64,000 nucleotides of DNA, taken from Blattamonas nauphoetae. Lineage: Eukaryota > Preaxostyla > Oxymonadida. How positions within the stretch are numbered: the first letter of the stretch is position 1; every line of letters begins with the position of its first letter. A model generated the notes under the pieces. It worked only from the letters and a program-made list of their open reading frames with translations, was not told the DNA's origin and searched no databases. The stretch lies in the NCBI GenBank assembly GCA_033064195.1, contig JARBJD010000045.1, positions 285,083 through 349,082 on the forward strand, given 5' to 3'. Position numbers and translations under genes: made by a program. Shown here in pieces: positions 20,856 to 30,314 of the stretch.

Positions 20856-22350
20856 CTGCCGATGTCACCCTCTCCCGATGTCTCTCTCTGCCGATGTCAT
20901 CCTCTGCTGATGTCATCCTCTGCCGATGTCACCCTCTGCCGATGTCATCCTCTGCCGATGTCACCCTCTCCCGATGTCTCTCTCTGCCGATGTCATCCTC
21001 TGCCGATGTCATCCTCTGCCGATGTCATCCTCTGCCGATGTCATCCTCTGCCGATGTCATCCTCTGCCGATGTCATCCTCTGCTGATGTCATCCTCTGCC
21101 GATGTCATCATCTGCCGATGTCATCCTCTGCCGATGTCATCCTCTGCCGATGTCATCCTCTGCTGATGTCATCCTTTGCCGATGTCATCATCTGCTGATG
21201 TCATCCTCTGCCGATGTCATCCTCTGCTGAACTCGTCCTCTGCCGATGTCATCCTCTGCTGAACTCGTCCTCTGCCGATATCATCATCTGCCGATATCAT
21301 CATCTGCCGATGTCATCCTTTGCCGATGTCATCATCTGCCGATGTCATCCTCTGCTGATGTCATCCTCTGCTGAACTCGTCCTCTGCCGATATCATCATC
21401 TGCCGATGTCATCCTCTGCCGATGTCACCCTCTGCCGATGTCATCCTCTGCCGATGTCATCCTCTGCCGATGTCATCCTCTGCCGATGTCATCCTCTGCT
21501 GATGTCATCCTCTGCTGAACTCGTCCTCTGCCGATATCATCATCTGCCGATGTCATCCTTTGCCGATATCATCATCTGCCGATGTCATCCTCTGCTGATG
21601 TCATCCTCTGCTGAACTCGTCCTCTGCCGATATCATCATCTGCCGATGTCATCCTCTGCCGATGTCACCCTCTGCCGATGTCATCCTCTGCCGATGTCAT
21701 CCTCTGCCGATGTCATCCTCTGCTGAACTCGTCCTCTGCCGATATCATCATCTGCCGATGTCATCCTCTGCTGATGTCATCCTCTGCTGAACTCGTCCTC
21801 TGCCGATATCATCATCTGCCGATATCATCATCTGCCGATGTCATCCTTTGCCGATGTCATCATCTGCCGATGTCATCCTCTGCTGATGTCATCCTCTGCT
21901 GAACTCGTCCTCTGCCGATGTCATCCTCTGCCGATGTCATCCTCTGCCGATGTCATCCTCTGCCGATGTCATCCTCTGCCGATGTCATCCTCTGCCGATG
22001 TCATCCTCTGCCGATGTCATCCTCTGCTGATGTCATCCTCTGCTGAACTCGTCCTCTGCCGATGTCATCCTTTGCCGATATCATCATCTGCCGATGTCAT
22101 CCTCTGCTGATGTCATCCTCTGCTGAACTCGTCCTCTGCCGATATCATCATCTGCCGATGTCATCCTCTGCCGATGTCACCCTCTGCCGATGTCATCCTC
22201 TGCCGATGTCACCCTCTGCCGATGTCACCCTCTGCCGATGTCACCCTCTTCCGATGTCACTCTCTGCCGATGTCATCCTCTGCCGATGTCACCCTCTGCC
22301 GATGTCACTCTCTGCCGATGTCTCCCTCTGCCGATATCATCCTCGTCCAT
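20856..22350 (+). repeat. 16-bp satellite array
   Basis: About 93 head-to-tail units of CCGATGTCATCCTCTG and a few discrete variants (CTGATGTCATCCTCTG, CTGAACTCGTCCTCTG, CCGATATCATCATCTG, CCGATGTCACCCTCTG). Because 16 is not divisible by three, every forward frame encodes the same 16-residue peptide repeat (MSSSADVILCRCHPLP) in rotation. The long frames through it are therefore an arithmetic consequence and not evidence for a gene. The array begins inside the 3' flank of copy 6, about 100 bp after its stop. Confidence 0.95.
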
Positions 22351-22429
22351 CGTCAACTCTCACTTCGAATAGTTGTTCTCTCTCCTGCTTTTTGCACCGA
22401 CTCATCTGTCCGTCACTGTGTAGACTGAG

Positions 22430-22960
22430 ATTCTCCAAAAGCAATTGTACACACCTAGCCATCTCCCACACATCTTCATCTTTTCACCCGATTTCAACAT
22501 CGTTCTCTCCCATCACTCTGAGCATGCAGATGGCCAATTCATACAGATATATCTTCTTCGATTCCGACTCATCAGAATCAGTCCTTTCCACACCCATCAA
22601 CACTCGCTGTTGTTTGTGCGATGTCCGTCTTCCTCCCTTTCTGGAACTTGATCAAACAGAGATCCCGATTTATTGAATCCTCTTCTTCCCCTGACCGCAA
22701 TCACGTTGATGCAAGAACAGAAGGTGAACAATGGCGAAACCAACGATTCAGTAAAGATCCTTCGTCGAAATGAAAGAATGGTCGAGTCAGAGAACACTCG
22801 ATTATGCTGACCTGCTTGCTTGGAATGAAACCTCGACAGATGAGATGGATGACTCCGATCGACAGCCGTCACAGAACATTGAACACCCGCTTCTGATCGC
22901 TGTTCATGTCTCGTCTGTGTCGCCATGTCTTCATTTCACACCGTCATTGACAGATTCTCT
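22430..22960 (+). pseudogene. Relic related to the 38.3-38.9 kb block
   Basis: Bases 22440-22570 (NCTHLAISHTSSSF on the plus strand) match 38345-38460. Bases 22720-22915 match 38655-38900, the family A-like C-terminal remnant, in the same orientation. Frames are broken. The satellite array ends directly upstream. Confidence 0.45.
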
Positions 22961-23028
22961 CACCACACTTCGACCAACCCAAGCACCCACACATCCACTC
23001 TCGATTTCTCTCGGTGACAGCTGCCGAA

Positions 23029-23412
23029 ATGCCCGTCCTCCAAACAGAACCAATGGGAAGTGATGAACTTTCAGCCGAAGCAGCATTGTTCAGGCATGCC
23101 ACGTGCAGTTGTTGGGAACGTCAACTGGATGGATCAACTGGTCCTCGCCGGTTTTCAAAAATTGCCGCTTTTCGTGTTCAGCCCCCACTCTTCCCGCCAC
23201 ACACTCCATCTGAGAGGGACGAAGGGACACACAAGCGATGCCCGAATGGCCATACCTCACTTTTCGATCCAACCTTCGAAGCCGATTATCTCAGCCATCG
23301 CTCAATCGTCGTCGAATCTTGGCGAGCTGACGTGACACGACTTTTGGGACCGTCCTTCCAACACATCTCGCTGAGTCTGCTCTGGTCGCTCTTCAGCGAC
23401 GATGGCAAGTGA
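23029..23412 (+). CDS. Unrecognised 127-codon open frame
   Basis: The ATG-initiated frame reads MPVLQTEPMGSDELSAEAAL and later SIVVESWRADVTRLLGPSFQ, ending at TGA. It resembles nothing I know and has no family A element. It may be an exon or relic of a host gene, because the sequence downstream to 23570 looks degraded. Confidence 0.22.
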   Translation: MPVLQTEPMGSDELSAEAALFRHATCSCWERQLDGSTGPRRFSKIAAFRVQPPLFPPHTPSERDEGTHKRCPNGHTSLFDPTFEADYLSHRSIVVESWRADVTRLLGPSFQHISLSLLWSLFSDDGK

Positions 23413-23690
23413 TTGCGACACACAGCTCGCATGCATGAATTGGAACGGATCGTGGTGATGGTTCGACCTGTGATCTGCCAGAGACGGGCGAAACAGAGCA
23501 GGTACGAGATGAAGAAAACAATGAAGAACTGCTACACATGACGTCTGAACCTCTTCATCTGCATTCATGATTCTCAATCCATCAACACTCTGTGCTTCGA
23601 CGAGTTGATCTTGTCTTTCTTTTGGTCTCGTTCACAAAGATCATTTTCTTTCATGAATTCATTGATAGTCGCGATTGTTTCGAACGCTTT

Positions 23691-23708
23691 TCTGACCCAT
23701 AAGCTGTG
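23691..23708 (+). promoter_or_regulatory. Family A upstream element, copy 7 (diverged)
   Basis: TCTGACCCATAAGCTGTG, 22 nt before the ATG. The 3' half differs from consensus. Confidence 0.6.
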
Positions 23709-23730
23709 ATTCATCACTGACGCTGAACAA

Positions 23731-24807
23731 ATGAACGCAATCACGAAGAAAACTGAAACCATTTCAAGTTCAGATCGCTCTGAATCGTCGTCCAATGATT
23801 TGACATTATCACTGGATTGCACACCGTTCCTGAATTTGGATGAAGAAGAAGGACTTGACTCTGTGGAAGAATGGGCAATTGTCTTTCGATCTCTTGTTGC
23901 CACTTTGAAGATCCAGCCTGTGCTTGACGACTCCTTGGAGGCTAAGGCAGTTGATATTCTAAAATTTGTAAGTCCAGAGACTGAAGAAGAAGCAGAAGAA
24001 TATCTCGACGGCCTTGGAGAAACTTCTGAAGAATATTCGACAAACTTCGTACAGTGCATTGTGGTGCTCGTTTCCTCACCAAGTCAGATCATTACAGAAG
24101 CATCAATGAGGATGATTGATAATCTGATCGAGTTTTGTTCAGCAGAAGTTCGACTTGCCCTCGTCCAAGCTGAGCTGCTTCCTCAACTCATCACCACTCT
24201 GAATCCACAGTCTCATCCTTTGCAGAAACCGTTGATATCCTCACTCATTTTTCTGTCATGCGTCGCCGCATCGTTGAGGCTTTCATCTCCGGATTGCCTA
24301 GAAGAACTCGAAATTGAAGATGTTGATGAACAACAAGCTGTTCACAAGACAGTTTTGACGAAAGTTCTGGCCCCTTCGGAGCAGTATATCTGCCGTTTGT
24401 GCATGAACCGACATTCGGTCATCGATGGAGACCTCTCTGATGACTTTATGGAACTCCTCGCCCTTCTCCTCCGAATATGTCCATATTATCAACCTACAAT
24501 GGAATTTGTTCTTCATATGCCAGTCTTTTTCACGATCCCAAGTTGTCTTACATTCTTCGAAGATGAAAAGACAATCTGGCGTTTTCTGTATCAAATGACC
24601 ATAAATCAGCAGAAATGGAACGAACAAAGCGGAGAAGTGCAACAGATGGAGAAGGAAGTGCATCGAATGTTGAGAATGGAGGGCATCGAAGATGTGATTG
24701 AAGAAAAGCTGCGGAACGATAAAAACGGATTCTATGGGAGAGAGCTTGTTGCCAACTCGATCATATGGAACAACAGGCAGGGCATGAACCTTTCATATCG
24801 TTTGTAG
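23731..24807 (+). CDS. Family A copy 7, open, with a compensated frameshift
   Basis: A 358-residue frame with the most divergent N-terminus of the intact copies (DCTPFLNLDEEEGLDSVEEW; FLNW is FLNL). Between about 24210 and 24275 the protein reads SHPLQKPLISSLIFLSCVAA, whereas the DNA aligned to other copies reads SFAETVDI in the next frame. One base was lost near 24210 and one gained before SSPDCLEELEIED, so about twenty residues of the helical region were replaced without truncation. The rest is normal: FVQCIVVLVSSPSQ, HLP-type LCMNRHSVIDG, LRMEGIEDVIEEKL. Acidic residues are enriched around 75-95. Confidence 0.8.
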   Translation: MNAITKKTETISSSDRSESSSNDLTLSLDCTPFLNLDEEEGLDSVEEWAIVFRSLVATLKIQPVLDDSLEAKAVDILKFVSPETEEEAEEYLDGLGETSEEYSTNFVQCIVVLVSSPSQIITEASMRMIDNLIEFCSAEVRLALVQAELLPQLITTLNPQSHPLQKPLISSLIFLSCVAASLRLSSPDCLEELEIEDVDEQQAVHKTVLTKVLAPSEQYICRLCMNRHSVIDGDLSDDFMELLALLLRICPYYQPTMEFVLHMPVFFTIPSCLTFFEDEKTIWRFLYQMTINQQKWNEQSGEVQQMEKEVHRMLRMEGIEDVIEEKLRNDKNGFYGRELVANSIIWNNRQGMNLSYRL

Positions 24808-25215
24808 AAATAGACAAGAACCAGCGAACATTTCAAACTGTTTCTGACTCCTTTTGGACCACACACACTGTTTGTGTGATCTTTGTTGGCTCTGTCATCA
24901 CTTCATAGTTTCGTTTGCCTGAACGATTGGGATTCTCTCTCGCCAGTCTCGCTCGATAGTCGCCACACTTTACTTCGCCATCGCTGCTCACGCACTGCTC
25001 CTTTATGAAAGACAATGCGTCGATCACTGGATGGATGGTGACGATTGGTGGGGGACAGGACATTTCTGTTATTTGTCGAAATGATCCCAACCTTCTTTTT
25101 GGTCGTTAACAGTCTTTCTCTTCATTCATGGATGATCTCAATCTTCTTTGGCTGATTTTTTTGTTCATTTGCGATGGGTTGTTCATCTCACTCTCTTTAT
25201 TGCACAAGATTGTTT

Positions 25216-25233
25216 TCTGGTCCATAACGAGCG
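25216..25233 (+). promoter_or_regulatory. Family A upstream element, copy 8
   Basis: TCTGGTCCATAACGAGCG, 22 nt before the ATG. Confidence 0.68.
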
Positions 25234-25255
25234 ATTGCACTCCGAATCCGGCAAA

Positions 25256-26329
25256 ATGACAGGAATTGACGTGAAGATTAACACCTACACTGATTCTCCT
25301 TACTGTGGTATCTCTTCACACTGCTTTTCATGTTCTCTAGATTGTGATGCTTTCCTGAATTGGAGCGAAGAAAAGTTTAGCTCTGAACACGAATGTGCAG
25401 TTGTCTTTCGGTCTCTTGTTGCGACAGTGAAGTTCCAGCCTGAATTAAATGTCTCTCTTGAAGAGAAAGCCGTGAAATTTCTTGAATCTATGATACCAAT
25501 GATTCGACAAGGAACCGATCCTTTTCTCCGAAGCCTTGGGCGGACAGCCGATGAGTCTTCGACCAACTTCGTGGAATCCGTTGTAGTGCTCCTTTCCTCA
25601 GCCAATCAGGCAATCACCACAGCAGCAATGAAGATGCTCGGAACTCTGATCAGGACATGTTCAGCTGAAGTCCTTCTTGCCCTCGTTCAAGCGGATCTGA
25701 TATCTCGACTCATCAATACTCTCAATCCACAGTCTCTTGCTTTTGCGGAGGCAGTCGATATTCACATCTCACTCATGAGGATCATCACCGAATCTGTCTG
25801 GCTCGCAATTCCGTATGGTCTTGCACAACTCGGAATTGAAGATGAGAATGAACAACAAGCAGTTTACGAGACGGTTTTTCTGCAAGTAATCACCCCTTCG
25901 GAGACATATCTTTGCCATTTGTGCGTCAACCGGTATTCGATCGTCAATGGCGAACTATTCGTGAATTTTCTGATACTCCTCACCAGACTCCTCCAGATAT
26001 GTCCACACAATCAACCAGCAATGAATTTTATTCTTCACGGGCCAGTCTTCCTCACGATCCCAAGTAGTCTGACATTCTTCGAAGATGATCGCTCAATCTC
26101 GGATTTTCTGTATCAAATGATCCGTATCCAGCAAGAATGGAGCAAAATAAGGGAAGAATCTCGACAGATGTGGAAGGCAGTGGATCGAATGTTGAGAATG
26201 GAGGGCATCGAAGATGTGATTGAAGAAAAGCTGCAAACCGACAAAAATGAATACTTTGGACGACGGATTGTTTCCGACTCGATAGAATGGAACAATTTGC
26301 AGGGCATGAACCTTCCAAAACATCGATAG
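25256..26329 (+). CDS. Family A copy 8, intact (357 residues)
   Basis: Starts MTGIDVKINTYTDSPYCGIS with the ISSHCFSCSLDCDAFLNW block characteristic of copies 2 and 5. The frame is open upstream to 25148, but only from a TTG and through the upstream element, so the ATG at 25256 is taken, which gives exactly 1074 nt. The middle has FVESVVVLLSSANQ and EVLLALVQADLISRLI, and the end is LRMEGIEDVIEEKL with IEWNNLQGMNLP. Copy 8 is the only intact representative of its N-terminal subtype in this window. Confidence 0.86.
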   Translation: MTGIDVKINTYTDSPYCGISSHCFSCSLDCDAFLNWSEEKFSSEHECAVVFRSLVATVKFQPELNVSLEEKAVKFLESMIPMIRQGTDPFLRSLGRTADESSTNFVESVVVLLSSANQAITTAAMKMLGTLIRTCSAEVLLALVQADLISRLINTLNPQSLAFAEAVDIHISLMRIITESVWLAIPYGLAQLGIEDENEQQAVYETVFLQVITPSETYLCHLCVNRYSIVNGELFVNFLILLTRLLQICPHNQPAMNFILHGPVFLTIPSSLTFFEDDRSISDFLYQMIRIQQEWSKIREESRQMWKAVDRMLRMEGIEDVIEEKLQTDKNEYFGRRIVSDSIEWNNLQGMNLPKHR

Positions 26330-26454
26330 AAACAGACGAGAACCAGCGAACCCTTCGATCTGTTTCTGGCTTCTTTTGGACAACAAACACTGTTTGTGTA
26401 TAATCTCTGTCGACTCTGACATCCCCTCCCTCACCCAGATCGGTCTGAAGACTA

Positions 26455-26868
26455 TGATGTCTCGCAAAGCGGACGTCAGCGACAGCACAGACATCGCTGA
26501 CAGAGACGGATTACGAAGAGAACAAACGAGAAGCGAACGAAGACGGTTCGGAAACACTCGAACTTGGACTTGTGGAGGACGAGAAGCTGGTGCGTGCGGA
26601 CCAGTCGAACCAGCCGTCGGTCGAGCAGCAGTCAGACATCTCAACGAACATGGTGTCACAGACGGGACACGAATCGGCGAACAGGGAATCGCCGACTCCT
26701 TCCGTGGCTGAGTCTTGGTCGGTTCCGCTGTCGCCTCATCTTCCACACAAAACATCGCAAATTGGAGAGAGCTATGCGTTGCCTCTGAACGAGATGGAGT
26801 CGACTCGGCGTGCGGAGGAAGAGAGGATGAAGAAGGATCGGGAGGAGGTGCAGGTCAGATCGAGCTAA
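26455..26868 (+). pseudogene. Ser/Glu-rich C-terminal gene fragment without ATG
   Basis: An open frame (LTETDYEENKREANEDGSET, then LVRADQSNQPSVEQQSDIST, then a charged helix EMESTRRAEEERMKKDREEV) ends at TAA 26866-26868. No in-frame ATG precedes its first third and no family A element is present. It could be the last exon or remnant of a coiled-coil protein. It replaces the usual 3' flank downstream of about 26420. Confidence 0.3.
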
Positions 26869-26941
26869 ATGATGGGAAAGAGTGTAACGTGTTGTGTCTT
26901 GTTTTGAGATGTCATCTTACCGTTTTTGATTGTTTCTCTCA

Positions 26942-26960
26942 ACTGACCCAAAACGAAGTG
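26942..26960 (+). promoter_or_regulatory. Family A upstream element, copy 9 (diverged)
   Basis: ACTGACCCAAAACGAAGTG, 21 nt before the ATG. TA-to-AA change in the core. Confidence 0.55.
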
Positions 26961-26981
26961 TTTTTCCCTGAATCAGACTGA

Positions 26982-28055
26982 ATGGGCCAAATAATCAATA
27001 AACCTAACAACTTCTCAGGCTCACCTCGATCTTATGTTTCCTCCCCTCAATTGTCACTCTCAAAGGATTGTTCTCGTTTTCTGAATTGGGATGAAAGGCG
27101 ACGTGAATCCGATCGCGAAAGAGCCGTTCTCTTTCGATCTCTCGTTGCCACTGTGAAGTTACAACCTGCACTCGATGACTCTCTGGAAGCGAAAGCCGTG
27201 AAATTCCTGGAATCAGTGGTTCCGTCTTCACGAGAATCAGCTGATGCTTTTCTCAGAAGATTTGCATCCACGTCTCGTGGTTCTCTAGCAAGCTTCACAC
27301 AATCCATTGTAGGATTAATTTCATCGACCAGTCAGGTCATCAAAACAACAACGATGAGGTTGCTCAACAATCTGTTCTTCACTTGTACCCCTACAATCCG
27401 ACTTGCCCTCGTCACAGCTGATCTGATCTCTCTTCTCATCCCATCTCTCAATCCACAATCTCTTTGCTTTGCAGAAACAGCAGATATCCACACCTGTCTC
27501 ATTCAAATCATCGCCCAATCTCTCTTGCTCGCAACTCCGTTTGGTCTCAAACATCTCGGATTTGAAGATGATAATAAACACCAAGCTGTTCATGAGACGG
27601 TTTTGCAGCAAGTTCTGATCCCTTCGGAGATGTTTATTGGGCATTTGTGCATGAACCGATTTTCGAACGTCGATGGAAACCAATCCTGGAATTTTATGGA
27701 ACTCCTGGCCCAACTGCTCCGAATATCTCCATCTTACCAACCGACAATGGAACTCGTTCTTCATATGCCAGTCATTCTCACGATCCCCAGTTGTCTCACA
27801 TTCTACGAAAATGATCGCTCAATCTCGTATTTTCTGAGTTTATTGTTCTATGCCTGCAAAGAATGGAACGAAAGAATGGGAACAAATCGACAGATGTGGA
27901 AAACAGTTTCTCGAATGATGAGAATAGAGGGCATCGAAGATGTGATTGAGGAAAAGCTGCGAAACGACAAAAACGAAGACATCGGAAGATGGATTGTTGC
28001 ATATTCGATAGAATGGAGCAACCTGCAGGGTATGAACATTCCAGAACAGGACTAG
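26982..28055 (+). CDS. Family A copy 9, intact (357 residues)
   Basis: Starts MGQIINKPNNFSGSPRSYVS, an N-terminus shared in type with copy 10 (MGQIINTTNN). Motifs: DCSRFLNWDERR, FRSLVATVKLQPALDDSLEA, IRLALVTADLISLLI, HLCMNRFSNVDG, MRIEGIEDVIEEKL, EWSNLQGMNIP. ITTAAMKML of other copies is IKTTTMRLL here. The conserved 3' flank breaks off about 30 bp after the stop and is replaced by unrelated sequence, so the duplicated unit is shorter on this side. Confidence 0.85.
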   Translation: MGQIINKPNNFSGSPRSYVSSPQLSLSKDCSRFLNWDERRRESDRERAVLFRSLVATVKLQPALDDSLEAKAVKFLESVVPSSRESADAFLRRFASTSRGSLASFTQSIVGLISSTSQVIKTTTMRLLNNLFFTCTPTIRLALVTADLISLLIPSLNPQSLCFAETADIHTCLIQIIAQSLLLATPFGLKHLGFEDDNKHQAVHETVLQQVLIPSEMFIGHLCMNRFSNVDGNQSWNFMELLAQLLRISPSYQPTMELVLHMPVILTIPSCLTFYENDRSISYFLSLLFYACKEWNERMGTNRQMWKTVSRMMRIEGIEDVIEEKLRNDKNEDIGRWIVAYSIEWSNLQGMNIPEQD

Positions 28056-28169
28056 ATACAGACAAGAACTAGCGAAGAGTCGTACCGAACAACACCCCTC
28101 GCTCTCCACACTCAACCATCTATCGCACCTCTTCGTGATTCACACACACTTTCCACATTCTTCCCCGTC

Positions 28170-28421
28170 ATGATTGATCGTCGACTTGAACAAACAGTGA
28201 AAGACGACCACCGACAGAAACAAGAGAACAAACAGTTGAAATCGAAAAAAGAAAGCTCTGAACAGAATCCCTCAAACCCAATCGCCAACCAAAATGGGAT
28301 GGCGGCGATGGACACTGCGACACTGGGCTGGCTGGGCATGAAGACAGGAGCGTCACTTCTGTTTGACCATGAAGTGGGGGACGAGTCTGAAGTGCCACCT
28401 GTTGAGAGCGCGAATGGCTGA
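28170..28421 (+). CDS. Unrecognised 83-codon open frame
   Basis: The ATG-initiated frame is basic at first (MIDRRLEQTVKDDHRQKQEN) and then hydrophobic/acidic (MDTATLGWLGMKTGASLLFD). It overlaps the 3' end of the minus-strand MSP/ASH-like gene. It may be a relic or chance frame. Confidence 0.22.
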   Translation: MIDRRLEQTVKDDHRQKQENKQLKSKKESSEQNPSNPIANQNGMAAMDTATLGWLGMKTGASLLFDHEVGDESEVPPVESANG

Positions 28422-30107
28422 ATATGGTCGGAACAGCTGAGGGCTTGTTCTGAAAGAGAAAGCGAGATGGGAGAAGGGCGGTGGATGGGTTTGGTTTGGG
28501 TGTGACCTCCACGAAATGGCGTCTGGAATGAGGAGCGTGGGAGGAAGACTGGCAACGTCCCTTCGCGTGTGCATTGTTGTGGCGCCAAACGCGTTGAAAA
28601 TGAGTCGGATTCGATTTGATGGTTGGGAATACGGAAAATACACGCCCAACCGATGTCTGGCCTGGAATGGGGGAACCCCGCGTGCTTTAGGCAGTACTTG
28701 CGGAGACGGGAGCGGCCGAGGGATTGTTGGAGCAATGGGTCGAAGTGAGCGATGAGATCTAGCGATGAAGGAGGCTGGGGGTCGTCGGAGTGGTCTGGGT
28801 GGGATGACGAGGGGCAGGAGGGGGATATAACTGCCCAAATAATGTCTTCGAATATATTCTACACTTTCTTTTTGTCGTAATGATGGGAGTGAAGGTAGAA
28901 TTCTTTGGAGTTCTTGAATTTTCGCGATCAGATGTTGTTGAGACTTCATCTCCTCCTCTCGCAAGAATTTCTGCATGTCCTCAACTGAACATGTTGATTC
29001 AGTATCAAGCACATCTTGTTGCATCATTGAATCCAAATTTACGGAAGGGTGTTGAGATCTGTTCTTGTCGAGTGGAACGGGCGTCAGTTCTGGAAGAATT
29101 GGACGCTTCACATTCTGATTGGGATGAATCCGCTTCCGATGCTGCGATGAGTGTGACGACTTGGCGCTCGACCTCTGATTCCTCTTCGAGAGAAGTTTAT
29201 CCGAGATTCCTTTCAATGACGAGATATGTTTCTCGTTCGGACGTTCTTCTTGAAGCTCCCCAATGGGAATGCATTCACAGACACACACAAGTGTCCGTAT
29301 ATACTTCCCTTGAATGAAGAATCGGCCTAGGTTCTTGGGGAGGGAATCCGATGGTGCGTTGAGTGTCACATCGATTGTTAAGCCTTTAGCTGTTACTGTC
29401 CCACTTTGTGGAATAACCTTCACAGATTGATGAAGATTCGATGAGTTTATTGTGAACTGATAGCTGTAGGTTCGTTGGGAGGCGAAACGGAACTGGAGTG
29501 ATTTTCTGGGCGAAATAGAGTGAAAAAGAATAAATATCACAAAAAAATCAAATTAAAAGGAAAACGAGAGGCAGATCTATGAGTAAACGAATGTTTTGAA
29601 AGGGAAAGAATGACTATTGATGATGCGTGCTGTGAAATCTTCCAAAAATACAAACATTTCAGAGGTATTCACTTCACCAAAAGAGATAACAGGAGGAGGA
29701 GCAAGTCCGGAAAAGATCGGAATGGCTTGGCAGGGTACCGTGACATTCTGAGACATAATGAATCGATTCTGCTGGCAAACCTGTTCTTGAGACGAAAAGG
29801 TCATAATCCCCGCAACAGAGGTCAATCGCTCTGATTGAAACATAATGTATATCGTATGTTCCTGTTTCGGTTGGAGAAGTAGCTGAAATACGTAAAATAG
29901 GAAGAAATGAAATCAAACATGAAGATCATTGAGAAGACGGAAACAAGTTAGCGGAGGGAGAGAAATGTCCACCATAATATGGTCAGAGCTCAGATTTCTA
30001 ATGACAACCGGATGAGTAACGGAGTCTCCAACAGAATTGAAGAGAAAGGTGAGTGAGTCTTCAGACACAGAGAAAATCATGTCATCAGTGTGTGGATCGG
30101 AACTCAT
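28353..30107 (-). CDS. MSP/ASH-like beta-sandwich protein with Pro-rich tail, three exons
   Basis: Predicted exons run 30107-29919, 29882-29589 and 29492-28353 (541 codons with stop). Residues about 8-215 look like an immunoglobulin-like fold of the major sperm protein/ASPM-SPD2-Hydin group: FSVSEDSLTFLFNSVGDSVT, HPVVIRNLSSDHIMVDISLP, LLLQPKQEHTIYIMFQSERL, SYQFTINSSNLHQSVKVIPQ. Relatives act in ciliary/centrosomal or membrane-contact roles. That is family knowledge, not shown here. A short coiled coil follows (VEDMQKFLREEEMKSQQHL), then a Pro/Arg/His-rich tail that might contain a further intron or be mis-framed. The first splice is well supported by frame; the second needs a less obvious acceptor (CTCCAG). 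The start is the first ATG. Confidence 0.65.
29493..29588 (-). other. Intron 2 of the MSP/ASH-like gene (96 bp, tentative)
   Basis: Donor GTTTAC, acceptor CACTCCAG. Chosen because it keeps FPFKTF in frame with FRFASQRTY. A nearer AG at about 29516 would shift the frame. Confidence 0.5.
29883..29918 (-). other. Intron 1 of the MSP/ASH-like gene (36 bp)
   Basis: Donor GTTTGA, acceptor CGTATTTCAG. Removal joins RLLNDLH to LLLQPKQEHT. At 36 bp it is the shortest intron seen in the window. Confidence 0.72.
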
Positions 30108-30314
30108 GCCTCAAAAGAAGTGGATAGAAACTATTTAATGATCGGAAAATCGTTTTGAAGCGAGTCGCGACGAAGAAAACAAAAGAGAAGGGGAGATCTA
30201 TTTTCCGACGATTCAGTTCAGCTTTGAACAATTGTAATAATCAAATTGAGCAGAAAATGAACACCTGAAATGATCCAACATAAATACAAGAATAGATAAT
30301 GAAAGAACTGTCGC
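30108..30314. other. Short intergenic gap
   Basis: AT-rich spacer between the minus-strand acidic gene (stop at 30315) and the MSP/ASH-like gene (start at 30107). It should hold the terminator of the former and the promoter of the latter. No element like that of family A is present. Confidence 0.5.

Noticed and set aside
20856-22350. Long forward frames with cysteine-rich MSSSADVILC repeats
   Set aside because: They are a necessary result of a 16-bp tandem unit without stops; all three frames show the same peptide, and none has independent support.
24298-24663. Long minus-strand frames opposite family A genes (several copies)
   Set aside because: They mirror conserved codons of the plus-strand gene, have no common start and break in other copies.
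25148-25255. N-terminal extension of copy 8 (and similar for copies 2, 10 and 14)
   Set aside because: The extension begins at TTG and crosses the conserved upstream element; the inner ATG gives the uniform 1074-nt length.
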